From IMG/VR virus record IMGVR_UViG_3300047548_000478, positions 1-33,912 of that record: a stretch of 33,912 nt of DNA; one strand, written 5' to 3'. The notes under the pieces were generated by a model. The model was not told the origin of the DNA. It ran no database searches and was given only the letters and a program-made list of their open reading frames with translations. The translations under genes were made by a program, and so were the position numbers. Origin of the DNA: a virus. Each line of letters opens with the position of its first letter. The first letter of the stretch is position 1. Positions 1-6,448 of the stretch are shown piece by piece.

Positions 1-69
1 ATATGCCTGTGGACGCTGTGCGTCTGCTCGCGGCCTCTGGCCACCACCCAGCATTTCTGATGCTGCCGG

Positions 70-216
70 CTTGCATAGCGTTGGGCGTGGATGCGCCCGA
101 GTAAGCTGTGCTCTGTTCCCTCTTGCATAGCGTTGGGCGTGGATGCGCCCGAGTAAGCTGTGCTCTGTTCCCTCTTGCATAGCGTTGGGCGTGGATGCGC
201 CCGAGTAAGCTGTGCT
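70..216. repeat. Three tandem copies of a 52-bp hairpin-bearing repeat
   Basis: Copies begin at 70, 122 and 174 with an exact 52-bp period. Copies 1 and 2 look identical; the third matches for about 43 bp (174-216) and then diverges. Each unit contains GGGCG-TGGATG-CGCCC, a short hairpin that extends to about 8 pairs if G-T wobbles are allowed. The array lies in the non-coding leader 1-253, directly upstream of the first plus-strand gene. There are no unique spacers, so it is not a CRISPR. Possible roles are iterons of an origin, a protein-binding array or repeated RNA hairpins; the sequence does not decide. Nothing else recognisable was seen in 1-69 or 217-253. Confidence 0.9.
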
Positions 217-253
217 TTGCTACTTGCCTGTATTGCTATGAATGGAGGACGCG

Positions 254-832
254 ATGAACGTGGAACAACTCAAGGAAGCCGACCCGCGTAGGTTTGATAA
301 GGAGTATCAGAAATGGCTGTATAACGCGTTAGACTACGACTGGTGGGACTGTGTGTACGAGCAGTTCCAAGAGGACTGCAAAACCTATGGGTTTGACATA
401 GACCTGAGACGTAAGTACTTCAGCCTGGGGTATTGCCAAAGTGACTACGCGTCATTCGAGGCATCCATTGACTTCCCTGTCTGGATGACTAAGCACGGCT
501 ACGATCAAAAGTATCTAGCGTTGTTGTTAGATGTAAAGGAGTATGGGGGGAACTCTATATACCGCGGCCACCGAGCATGGGTGAACTTTGACTACCGCCC
601 GGGGTACTGCAATCCTTCTGGCGTCTTTTCGGACCTGCCGGTCGAGGCATGGGACGCTCTTTGCGAAGAGCAGTGGGCGGCCGAGAACTGGGAGCAGCTG
701 CTGCTTGAGACCTGCAAAGCGTTGGAAGCCGACCTATACAGTAGGCTGCGTGATGAGTATGAGCACCTTACCAGTGAAGATGCTTTCGTGGATAGTTGTA
801 TGGCTGATGAAATTGAATTCGACGAGGAGTAA
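254..832 (+). CDS. Conserved phage protein of unknown function (acidic, Trp/Tyr-rich)
   Basis: This gene encodes a 192-aa acidic protein. An in-frame ATG exists at 242, but a GGAGG ribosome-binding site at 244-248 sits 5 nt before the ATG at 254, so 254 is chosen as start. The protein begins MNVEQLKEADPRRFDKEY and carries YDWWD near residue 30 and a very acidic C-terminus (ADEIEFDEE). It looks like a family of about 190-aa phage proteins often found in early regions, with no known function. No membrane segment or catalytic motif is visible. It is the first gene after the 52-bp repeats and heads a run of closely spaced plus-strand genes. Confidence 0.8.
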   Translation: MNVEQLKEADPRRFDKEYQKWLYNALDYDWWDCVYEQFQEDCKTYGFDIDLRRKYFSLGYCQSDYASFEASIDFPVWMTKHGYDQKYLALLLDVKEYGGNSIYRGHRAWVNFDYRPGYCNPSGVFSDLPVEAWDALCEEQWAAENWEQLLLETCKALEADLYSRLRDEYEHLTSEDAFVDSCMADEIEFDEE

Positions 833-833
833 C

Positions 834-1091
834 ATGAAATATATTGTCACGCTTGACGGCCGTAAGATGATCTTTACGGATGCGCAGCTAACCACGCTTA
901 TTGATCTACTTGACGAGGTACCCATCCTCACGGAAGAATACATCGGTACAGGTAAAGGCGACGACGGAGGCGCGTACAAACTACATATCCGAAAGCTCAA
1001 AGTGGAGAGCGATCTAACTGTTAGAACTATGTCCGATAACCGATACCAAGCACTTCTTCTCAAAACCAAACTGTACGACGAATCCAAATGA
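834..1091 (+). CDS. Small hypothetical phage protein
   Basis: This gene encodes an 85-aa protein beginning MKYIVTLDGRKMIFTDAQ. The start at 834 is supported by GAGGAG at 824-829, inside the end of the previous gene, and by only 1 nt between that gene's stop and this ATG. The stop overlaps the next start as ATGA (1088-1091), which suggests translational coupling. The N-terminal YIVTLDGRKM pattern looks like a short beta hairpin. No family was recognised. Confidence 0.7.
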   Translation: MKYIVTLDGRKMIFTDAQLTTLIDLLDEVPILTEEYIGTGKGDDGGAYKLHIRKLKVESDLTVRTMSDNRYQALLLKTKLYDESK

Positions 1092-1978
1092 ACACTGAAC
1101 TCATCTCTGGCGTGGCACGCGCCGCAATGCTGGTCTCTTTCAACGTGTCCATGTACTCCGGCCGCAAGCAGGACAAGCAAACGCAGGCCGAGGTGGTGCA
1201 GGCCAAGGGCAGTGGTTCCTCCCGAGCCGCGTCCGTCTACAAGTCGCTGTTTGCTGATTGCGCTGAGCTGGACAACATTGTAAAGTTTCAGGCTCGGGCC
1301 CGGGCCCGGCACTATCAGCTGACGCTGCCGTGGAATGATGGCGGCGCGCGTCTCCTCCCAACTGCGGCTCTCATGGACTACAAAGCGGAAATGAACCGGT
1401 ACTCGGACGAGTTTGACCTGCTGGTCAGCGCGTTCCTCGACAAGTACGACACCCTGGTCGCCGCGGCCGCGTTCAAGCTGGGCACGTTGTTCGACCGCGA
1501 CGAATACCCGCTGCGCGACGAGGTGGCTCGCAAGTTCCGGTTCAATCTGGCATTCTCCCCCCTCCCTACGTCTGGCGACTTCCGCCTGGACATTGAGCAC
1601 GAGGTGCAGCAGGAACTTGCCAGCCAGTACGAGAAGCGCATGCACCAGCAGCTGGCGCAGGCACAGCAGGACGCGTGGGACCGGATGCATACGGCACTCA
1701 GCCGGCTCAAGGACCGGCTCACGCTCAACGAGGACGGCACCCGCCGTACGTTCCACGAGACCACGGTGACCAACGCGCAAGAGCTTTGCAGTGCGCTGAC
1801 GTCGCTTAACGTCACCAACGACCCGCGTCTGGAGAGTGCCCGGCGCCAACTTGAGGAGGCCATGATCGGGGTCGACCCGAAGGAGCTGCGCAAAGAAGAG
1901 AGCGTGCGACTCCAGACCTTGCACAAGGTCAATTCCATCTTGGACGCATTTGATTGGGGCACTGCTGATGCAGACTGA
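1088..1978 (+). CDS. DUF3150-like phage protein
   Basis: This gene encodes a 296-aa protein. It resembles the DUF3150 family: a small N-terminal region, then an alpha-helical core with an LPWNDGGARLLPTAAL segment around residues 79-94, a helical FLDKYDTLVAAAAFK stretch, and a YPLRDEVARKFRFNLAF segment near 140-156. These proteins are common in phages and plasmids, sometimes beside MoxR/CobS-type AAA ATPases, but no such partner is seen here. Their biochemical role is unknown. The start overlaps the previous stop by 4 nt (ATGA). The C-terminal half (about 170-285) is rich in Gln, Glu and Arg and probably coiled coil. The family assignment comes from recalled sequence pattern, not a search. Confidence 0.7.
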   Translation: MNTELISGVARAAMLVSFNVSMYSGRKQDKQTQAEVVQAKGSGSSRAASVYKSLFADCAELDNIVKFQARARARHYQLTLPWNDGGARLLPTAALMDYKAEMNRYSDEFDLLVSAFLDKYDTLVAAAAFKLGTLFDRDEYPLRDEVARKFRFNLAFSPLPTSGDFRLDIEHEVQQELASQYEKRMHQQLAQAQQDAWDRMHTALSRLKDRLTLNEDGTRRTFHETTVTNAQELCSALTSLNVTNDPRLESARRQLEEAMIGVDPKELRKEESVRLQTLHKVNSILDAFDWGTADAD

Positions 1979-2219
1979 AACTCCAACCACGCTGTGCCGG
2001 TATCAGTCGAACCACATCAAGTGGTACCTGAATACCTATGGCCCAGCAACCTATGTACACACTGCTGACGGCAAGCTAGGCACAGAGCCTGATTGGCTGA
2101 AGACTGTGATGAACGTAGCCAGAGCCGGTGGCAACTTAGTGTGCATGCCTGACGGGAACACAATGCTTATGTGGTTCTACGTAGACAAAGACAAACAACT
2201 TGTGAGGTTCAAACTATGA
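1968..2219 (+). CDS. Small hypothetical phage protein
   Basis: This gene encodes an 83-aa protein starting MQTETPTTLCRYQSNHIKWY. The chosen ATG (1968) overlaps the preceding stop by 11 nt; an upstream in-frame ATG at 1950 would lengthen the overlap and is less likely. The C-terminus (MLMWFYVDKDKQLVRFKL) has an alternating hydrophobic beta pattern. No family was recognised. It overlaps the next gene by 4 nt (ATGA at 2216-2219). Confidence 0.65.
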   Translation: MQTETPTTLCRYQSNHIKWYLNTYGPATYVHTADGKLGTEPDWLKTVMNVARAGGNLVCMPDGNTMLMWFYVDKDKQLVRFKL

Positions 2220-2419
2220 TGAAAATTCTCAACCCATTCCGAAAGCCAAGCGCTGTGATGCTGGCACAGGCCGAGCTAGAAGAATCCGAGCGCCAGTTGC
2301 TCGGAGCGAAAGCCGCGCAGGAGTACGCCAAGAGCATGGCTACCTACCACGAGTCGAAGATCAAACGTCTCAAGGCATACATACGTGAGTGCCATGAGGA
2401 TACCGAAGCAGCCGAATAA
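2216..2419 (+). CDS. Small coiled-coil phage protein
   Basis: This gene encodes a 67-aa protein that begins MMKILNPFRKPSAVMLAQ and continues as one long charged helix (residues about 15-60, rich in Glu, Ala, Lys and Arg). The NPF-K-P start followed by a single helix ending in IKRLKAYI is a pattern I recognise in small proteins of many proteobacterial phages, all of unknown function. Two ATGs are adjacent (2216 and 2219); the first overlaps the upstream stop. An oligomeric coiled coil is the likely structure. Confidence 0.65.
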   Translation: MMKILNPFRKPSAVMLAQAELEESERQLLGAKAAQEYAKSMATYHESKIKRLKAYIRECHEDTEAAE

Positions 2420-2437
2420 CCAACTGGAGTAATCAAC

Positions 2438-2770
2438 ATGAAACGCATCATCACCGCCATCGCCTTCGCCCTGTCCACTACGGTCACGTTCGCCGTTGAG
2501 CTTCCGTGTGAATCAATCGCAAGTACGGCCCGCACTGTCATGGACGCCCGCCAGAGCGGCGTGGCACTGAGCAAAGTGCTGGCTATCGTGGACCAGTATC
2601 CGGACACGAAGACGCTCATGCGCCAGATCGTTCTGGACGCCTACTCCAAGCCGCGCTACAGCAGCGAGGAGTTCCGCCTGCGTGAGACCGAGGAGTTCGG
2701 AAACACCTGGGAGATCGCCTGCCACAAGGCCAACAGCGCCCCGTCGAAGAAGGGAGCTAGCAATGTGTAA
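2438..2770 (+). CDS. Exported small phage protein with signal peptide
   Basis: This gene encodes a 110-aa protein with a clear Sec signal peptide: MKR, a hydrophobic core (IITAIAFALSTTVTFA) and a likely cleavage after TFA near residue 19. The mature part has two cysteines (about residues 24 and 99) that could form a disulfide in the periplasm. The remainder is helical with no recognised motif. ACTGGAG lies just upstream of the ATG. Similar exported small proteins occur in early regions of Burkholderiales phages. A role at the host envelope, for example superinfection exclusion, is possible but only inferred from export. Confidence 0.7.
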   Translation: MKRIITAIAFALSTTVTFAVELPCESIASTARTVMDARQSGVALSKVLAIVDQYPDTKTLMRQIVLDAYSKPRYSSEEFRLRETEEFGNTWEIACHKANSAPSKKGASNV

Positions 2771-2897
2771 CCGAGAGTGCCGCCAAGGGCGCGACTGCCA
2801 CTGTGGCCCGCAGTCCAAGATCGTGAACGGCCTAGCTGCCCTGATCTGGCTCGTGTGCTTCTTTGCTGTCGTCTCCATCCTGTGGGGGCTGTGGTGA
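2763..2897 (+). CDS. 44-aa membrane microprotein with Cys-rich N-terminus
   Basis: The ATG at 2763 follows GGGAG and overlaps the end of the exported-protein gene by 8 nt. The 44-aa product has a cysteine-rich start (MCNRECRQGRDCHCGP) followed by one transmembrane helix (LAALIWLVCFFAVVSILW, about residues 25-42). The in-frame reading extends further upstream, but only this start has a ribosome-binding site. It is probably a single-pass inner-membrane peptide. The four cysteines could bind metal or form disulfides. No family was recognised. Confidence 0.55.
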   Translation: MCNRECRQGRDCHCGPQSKIVNGLAALIWLVCFFAVVSILWGLW

Positions 2898-2986
2898 CAC
2901 TCTACGCCCACCCCGTTCCGGGGTGGCCATTCCCGCAATGGCTGCCCTACCCATACACAAAACCGTTAGAGGATGCACCATGGTGA
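2894..2986 (+). CDS. Possible 30-aa microprotein (GTG start)
   Basis: A GTG at 2894 overlaps the previous stop as GTGA. It opens a 30-codon frame reading VTLYAHPVPGWPFPQWLPYP, a Pro- and Trp-rich peptide, and ends 6 nt inside the next gene. Its stop-start overlaps on both sides match the style of neighbouring genes. It is very short and has only a weak GGGGGCTG purine stretch upstream. It may instead be the leader of the next gene. Confidence 0.3.
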   Translation: MTLYAHPVPGWPFPQWLPYPYTKPLEDAPW

Positions 2987-3561
2987 ACCCAATACTGACC
3001 GATGACGAGCTTATCGACGCAATTCGCAAAGCGGGGCTTCGAGTGATCGGACCTCACAAAAGTCTTTCACGCGCAGTCGAAGCGGCTGTGCTGGCCAAGC
3101 TGGCGCGGCAGGCCGACCGCCAGCGAGTGCCGGCTGAGGACAGCCCCGCAGTCTGTGATGCCTACGAGCGTATCGACCGCTTCCTCAGAAACAACCTTGG
3201 GGATGAGGATTACGCCGACTACTCGCACGATCTTGACTTGCTCGTCGCCGCCCCCGAAGCGCCAGCGCAGGCCAGCGCAGTAGATGACGACTACAAGGGT
3301 TGGTACTGCGCCCACTGCCAGCGAGGTGTTGACGCACGGGAAGTCACGTACAGCGAGCAGCACGAGGCATGCGGTCGGTTCATTACGCACGACAGACCGC
3401 CAAAGGTCGAGGCCAGCGCAGTGGATGAGCGCGCAGCGTTTGCGGCGTGGGTGGCGGATTACGCGCTACGTCACGAGCCGAACTACAGCAAGGCCACGGA
3501 AGACGACTGTTGGGCCGCATGGCAAGCCCGCGCCGCGCTGGCGCAGAAGGGCGGCAAATGA
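2980..3561 (+). CDS. Ea22-like accessory protein with zinc-finger-like centre
   Basis: This gene encodes a 193-aa protein. The ATG at 2980 is preceded by AGAGGA, which favours it over upstream starts. Residues about 109-131 contain CAHC, then H and C ligands (CxxC...HxxxC), a probable zinc ribbon. Low-complexity Ala/Glu linkers flank it, with the phrase 'QASAVDD' and 'EASAVDE' repeated on either side. The C-terminal part (AFAAWVADYALRHEPNY..CWAAWQARAAL) is typical of modular Ea22/Eaa-like early phage proteins built from swappable cassettes. No function is established. It overlaps the next gene by 4 nt (ATGA). Confidence 0.6.
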   Translation: MVNPILTDDELIDAIRKAGLRVIGPHKSLSRAVEAAVLAKLARQADRQRVPAEDSPAVCDAYERIDRFLRNNLGDEDYADYSHDLDLLVAAPEAPAQASAVDDDYKGWYCAHCQRGVDAREVTYSEQHEACGRFITHDRPPKVEASAVDERAAFAAWVADYALRHEPNYSKATEDDCWAAWQARAALAQKGGK

Positions 3562-3806
3562 GCCGCGACGAGATCATCAATATGGCGCGGGAATCTGGCC
3601 TTGTCAGCGATTCCTACGTTTATGACAGTACAGACGAAGCTGACTGGAAAGACATTGAACGCTTCGCCGCCCTGGTGGCCGCAGCAGAGCGCGAGGCGTG
3701 CGCGCAGGTGCTTAATGAGAACGCCAAGCTGTGCGTGAGGAACAAACTGCTACGCGAAATCCTTGAGGCAAACGCCGACGCCATCCGTGCACGAGGTGCA
3801 GCATGA
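3558..3806 (+). CDS. Small accessory phage protein
   Basis: This gene encodes an 82-aa protein starting MSRDEIINMARESGL, followed by an IERFAALVAAAEREACA helix. This opening (MxRxEIIxMAREAG...FAxLVAAxEREAC) is widespread in Burkholderiales phage early regions, often as a module fused to Ea22-like tails. The function is unknown. It overlaps both neighbours by 4 nt (ATGA), so it is probably translated by coupling. Confidence 0.65.
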   Translation: MSRDEIINMARESGLVSDSYVYDSTDEADWKDIERFAALVAAAEREACAQVLNENAKLCVRNKLLREILEANADAIRARGAA

Positions 3807-4075
3807 GCAATCAACCTGAAGCCCTGCGGTGGGCTGATGTTTTGGTGCGCGATGTGGGCAACCAACTGGTCAACAGAAAGCAAGCCGCCGCCGAACTGCG
3901 CCGCCTGCACGCAGAAGTTGAGGCAAGCGACCGCAACCTGTGCGATCTGACCGACAACCTGATCAAAGCCGTTGCATTGCTGCGGCAGGCCCATGAAGCC
4001 CTGGAAACCGACGACTGGCAGAAGAAGTTGCAGGCCAGCATTGACATCAAGAAGCACTTGGAGAGTGGCACATGA
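3803..4075 (+). CDS. Small helical accessory phage protein
   Basis: This gene encodes a 90-aa protein starting MSNQPEALRWADVLVRD. It contains the module AAAELRRLHAEVEAS, which recurs in the 4185-4463 protein (EAELRRLHAEN). The two genes therefore probably share an exchangeable cassette. The rest is an amphipathic helix consistent with a coiled coil. Start and stop both overlap neighbours by 4 nt. Confidence 0.65.
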   Translation: MSNQPEALRWADVLVRDVGNQLVNRKQAAAELRRLHAEVEASDRNLCDLTDNLIKAVALLRQAHEALETDDWQKKLQASIDIKKHLESGT

Positions 4076-4188
4076 CGGAGATTGAGAAAGTCTCATGCTG
4101 GTTGAGGATTTTGTTGTACTTGCTGCTCGCTGTTACGTGGTTTCACGTCGGGCTTTTTGTTTTTCTATTCGTTAAGGGGCAGATATGA
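4072..4188 (+). CDS. 38-aa single-pass membrane microprotein
   Basis: ATG at 4072 overlaps the previous stop (ATGA), and the TGA at 4186-4188 overlaps the next ATG (4185). The product begins MTEIEKVSCWLRILLYLLLA and continues with a second hydrophobic stretch (VGLFVFLFV), so it has one long or two short membrane helices. The exact fit between two coupled genes without a gap is the main evidence that it is translated. Its base composition is noticeably more T-rich than its neighbours, as expected for a membrane peptide. The function is unknown. Confidence 0.6.
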   Translation: MTEIEKVSCWLRILLYLLLAVTWFHVGLFVFLFVKGQI

Positions 4189-4463
4189 CAAAAGACAACG
4201 AAGCCGAACTGCGCCGCCTGCACGCCGAGAATAAAGAACTGCGTGAAGCCAACGAAGCCTTCGGAAAACGCCAAGAGTGGTGGAACAGCAGGATGGCAAA
4301 CATGGAAGCAGAGAACGAGGCCAAGGACGTCCTGCTGCGGCAGGCGTGGGCTGTCATTAGGTGGCAGTGCTTCGGAGAGTGCAGAACGGATGGAGTCGAA
4401 GGGCTACCAACCCCAAGTGAAATCGACGCCGCTATTCGCCAACACCTAAAGGAAACCAAATGA
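4185..4463 (+). CDS. Small coiled-coil accessory phage protein
   Basis: This gene encodes a 92-aa protein. Residues about 5-55 form a Glu/Lys/Asn-rich coiled coil beginning MTKDNEAELRRLHAENKEL. It shares the AELRRLHAE element with the gene at 3803-4075. The end (TPSEIDAAIRQHLKETK) is another common terminal module. No enzymatic motif is seen. It is coupled to both neighbours by ATGA overlaps. Confidence 0.65.
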   Translation: MTKDNEAELRRLHAENKELREANEAFGKRQEWWNSRMANMEAENEAKDVLLRQAWAVIRWQCFGECRTDGVEGLPTPSEIDAAIRQHLKETK

Positions 4464-4942
4464 GAAAACGAAGCAAGTACAGACCCAAGCCTCAGTATGT
4501 CAACCCAGTGGCTGCCGTTGTCGAGAAGCTCACCCCTGTGACTGAGCACGATACGGAGTTCGCGAGTGGCGTACAGCTCAAGAACCACGCGGCCATGACT
4601 GCGCTCATTCAGGGGCATGCAACACGCAAGGACATGGACATCCTGATCGCGGTGTACAACATCATGGAGGCGCTGCGGATCAACGAGGTGTGCGCCCCTC
4701 TGAAGGAAGAGGTCAAAGCCGCAGGCGTTGCGCTGGAGTCCCTGGCGCACCGCGCGGCCCGCACGGGGCGCTTCGTCCCTGCAGGGCCTGAGATCAAAGC
4801 CCTGAACCTGCTGCTGGAGCTGCACGACGAGATCATGCCCGGGGTCACTGTCCAGATGCTGGACGACGCCTTGAGCACCGCGCGCCGCCTGGAGCCCACA
4901 GCACGCAGACTGCCTACATACAAACCGGAGGTGACCGCATGA
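4460..4942 (+). CDS. Conserved phage protein of unknown function
   Basis: This gene encodes a 160-aa protein. It has a basic N-terminus (MRKRSKYRPKP) followed by an all-helical body. I recognise the form (basic RKRSKYKPK start, then VQLKNHAAMTALIQGHAT and an NIMEALRINEVC helix) from other proteobacterial phages, where it is uncharacterised. The basic start could contact nucleic acid; this is inference. It overlaps the previous and next genes by 4 nt. Confidence 0.7.
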   Translation: MRKRSKYRPKPQYVNPVAAVVEKLTPVTEHDTEFASGVQLKNHAAMTALIQGHATRKDMDILIAVYNIMEALRINEVCAPLKEEVKAAGVALESLAHRAARTGRFVPAGPEIKALNLLLELHDEIMPGVTVQMLDDALSTARRLEPTARRLPTYKPEVTA

Positions 4943-5187
4943 GCGACAGAGACCCTATCTGGGACGCAATGAAGCAGCGCAGCAAAGCCAAATTCGATTC
5001 TGATCGGCAGATGTTTCTAGCGAACGCAATTGCTGACGACGATGGCGGGTGGACTAAGCATACGGAGTGGCACTGGTCCCGCACCGTGCATGGAGAGCGG
5101 CTTGACTACTGGCCTAGCCGGAAAAAGTTTCAGTGGAGGAACAAGGTCATGCGGGGCGACGTAATGAAAATAGTGCGGGGCGAATAA
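4939..5187 (+). CDS. Conserved small phage protein of unknown function
   Basis: This gene encodes an 82-aa protein. Its C-terminal half, with GGWTKHTEWHWSR, then LDYWPSRKKFQWRNKVM, is a recognisable pattern found in small early proteins of many phages. The dense aromatic and basic residues suggest a compact fold that may bind nucleic acid or a host protein. No function is known. The start overlaps the previous stop by 4 nt, and the stop overlaps the next start as TAATG. Confidence 0.7.
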   Translation: MSDRDPIWDAMKQRSKAKFDSDRQMFLANAIADDDGGWTKHTEWHWSRTVHGERLDYWPSRKKFQWRNKVMRGDVMKIVRGE

Positions 5188-5483
5188 TGAACACCATCGC
5201 CAAACTCACCATCACCCGCAGCGGGTATCTGATCGAGCTCACCGAGCTAGGCAAGCAGCTTGCGCCCGGAGAATACGAGCTTGTTCCAGTGCAGCAGGAG
5301 CCTGCGGCGTGGATTCTCAGGTCTGGAAGAGCGCGCTGGGTGGAGCTTGAAGACCCTGCCGCGGCCTCTGCCCTGCCAAAAGGGACAACGGCTATCCCGC
5401 TGTATACCCACCAAGCTACGCCCAAATTCACAAATCCCAACAAGGAGGAGGCCGATGCGCCGACCGAGACACGCCGTGACTGA
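5187..5483 (+). CDS. Small hypothetical phage protein
   Basis: This gene encodes a 98-aa protein starting MNTIAKLTITRSGYLIEL. The start shares an A with the previous stop (TAATG). The first 40 residues look like a beta sheet (LAPGEYELVPV). The middle (EPAAWILRSGRARWVELE...IPLYTH) is another cassette common in modular early phage proteins. The last 9 codons overlap the following gene. Confidence 0.6.
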   Translation: MNTIAKLTITRSGYLIELTELGKQLAPGEYELVPVQQEPAAWILRSGRARWVELEDPAAASALPKGTTAIPLYTHQATPKFTNPNKEEADAPTETRRD

Positions 5484-5853
5484 CGCCCTGCTGGCTACCC
5501 TGCAGGAGTTCGGGCCCATGACTTCTTTGGAGGTCTGGGAGCACAACAAAGACATCCCCCGTGCCGACCTGCGCAAGGCGCTGGCGCGTCTGGCTGAGCC
5601 AACCAAGCAGGCCCCACAGCGAGTGCACATCAGCGGGTGGACCCGCGACGCCGAGGGGTACCGCACCTACCTGCGCCCGATCTATTCCGCGGGCCCGGGT
5701 GACAACGCAGAGCGGCCGCCGGCCATCACCCGCACCGAGATCGCACGCAACTGGCAGCGCAAGCGCAGGACCAAAATCCGAACGAACTTCGTGTTCAATC
5801 TCGGCACGCCGCTCGACGTGCTTACCATGAAGCGCCTTGGGGGTGGGGTGTGA
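5455..5853 (+). CDS. Winged-helix-like phage protein, copy 1
   Basis: This gene encodes a 132-aa protein. GGAGGAGG directly upstream selects the ATG at 5455. Residues about 8-55 (DALLATLQEFGPMTSLEVW...LRKALARLAE) fit a winged helix-turn-helix, followed by a wing-like RVHISGWTRDAEG. The C-terminus ends TNFVFNLGTPLDVLTMKR. The 6056-6448 protein has the same order of elements (FGPTTPTELA, RVYIADWVYDLEG, TQNFVFNLAL), so the two are paralogs. DNA binding, and thus regulation of phage or host genes, is inferred. Similar proteins in phages are annotated only as hypothetical. Confidence 0.7.
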   Translation: MRRPRHAVTDALLATLQEFGPMTSLEVWEHNKDIPRADLRKALARLAEPTKQAPQRVHISGWTRDAEGYRTYLRPIYSAGPGDNAERPPAITRTEIARNWQRKRRTKIRTNFVFNLGTPLDVLTMKRLGGGV

Positions 5854-5966
5854 GGCTCTGCCCACTATGCTCTTGCCGCAAGCCATTCCCCGGGCCCGGC
5901 TGGGTCATTCGGCGCGTCAACAACCTGCGGACATGGGTCTGCGACGCCCACAAGTTAAGGAGCTAA
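5850..5966 (+). CDS. 38-aa zinc-finger-like microprotein (GTG start)
   Basis: A GTG at 5850 overlaps the previous stop as GTGA. The 38-codon product has a CxxC pair at residues 4 and 7 (CPLC, with a further C at 9) and a C31-x2-H34 pair, which together make a plausible zinc knuckle. The next gene's AAGGAG ribosome-binding site lies inside its last codons (5957-5962). Similar short CxxC...CxxH proteins occur in phage early operons. The reading is short, and the evidence is the overlap and the ligand spacing. Confidence 0.45.
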   Translation: MRLCPLCSCRKPFPGPGWVIRRVNNLRTWVCDAHKLRS

Positions 5967-5967
5967 C

Positions 5968-6063
5968 GTGTACGAGTTTCTGTGGTTCGCCGGCGGGTTT
6001 GCATCCGGCCTTGGGTTCGTCGCCCTAGTTGTCCATTACATCCTCAAGTCGTTCCATGACTGA
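5968..6063 (+). CDS. 31-aa membrane microprotein (GTG start)
   Basis: A GTG at 5968 is preceded by a good AAGGAG at 5957-5962 (5-nt spacing). The product, beginning VYEFLWFAGGFASGLGFVAL, is a single transmembrane helix with a short basic tail. Its end overlaps the next ATG by 8 nt. The strong ribosome-binding site has no other start to serve, which supports translation. The function is unknown. Confidence 0.5.
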   Translation: MYEFLWFAGGFASGLGFVALVVHYILKSFHD

Positions 6064-6448
6064 CAAAAAACCATACGGGTACTACCCGGCGCAGATCGAA
6101 CGGTATCTGCAGGATTTCGGGCCCACCACGCCCACCGAGCTGGCGCGTGCATTCGGGACAGAAGTCCGCACCATATCTAGCATCCTGTGCCGCATGAAGA
6201 CCGAGACCCCGCAGTGCCGCAAGCGGGTCTACATCGCCGACTGGGTCTATGATCTGGAAGGCGCGCGCCGGTACCCCCGGCCGCGGTTCGCGCTTGGCAA
6301 CGCACCCGATGCACAGCGCCCGAAGGCCAGCCCCAGGCTGAACAAGCAGCGATGGGCTGAAAACAAACGTGCACGGCTAACACAGAACTTCGTGTTTAAC
6401 CTAGCCCTGCGTCCTAACGTGTACCACAAAGCAAATCATGAGCATTGA
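6056..6448 (+). CDS. Winged-helix-like phage protein, copy 2
   Basis: This gene encodes a 130-aa paralog of the 5455-5853 product. Residues about 12-50 (IERYLQDFGPTTPTELARAF...ISSILCRMK) form a helix-turn-helix with the second helix around 'GTEVRTISSIL'. The segment RVYIADWVYDLEGARRYPRP is the probable wing, and the basic C-terminal part ends TQNFVFNLALRPNVY. The N-terminal helix-turn-helix is more convincing than in copy 1. The two copies are separated only by two microprotein genes, which suggests local duplication and divergence. A DNA-binding role is inferred. Confidence 0.7.
   Translation: MTDKKPYGYYPAQIERYLQDFGPTTPTELARAFGTEVRTISSILCRMKTETPQCRKRVYIADWVYDLEGARRYPRPRFALGNAPDAQRPKASPRLNKQRWAENKRARLTQNFVFNLALRPNVYHKANHEH

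Noticed and set aside
70-216. CRISPR array
   Set aside because: The 52-bp copies are directly adjacent with no unique spacers, and no cas genes are present (the Cas4-like nuclease is of the free phage type).
734-1990. Long minus-strand open frame (418 codons)
   Set aside because: It lies opposite the well-formed DUF3150-like and neighbouring plus-strand genes, has shadow-type composition and no ribosome-binding site or family pattern.
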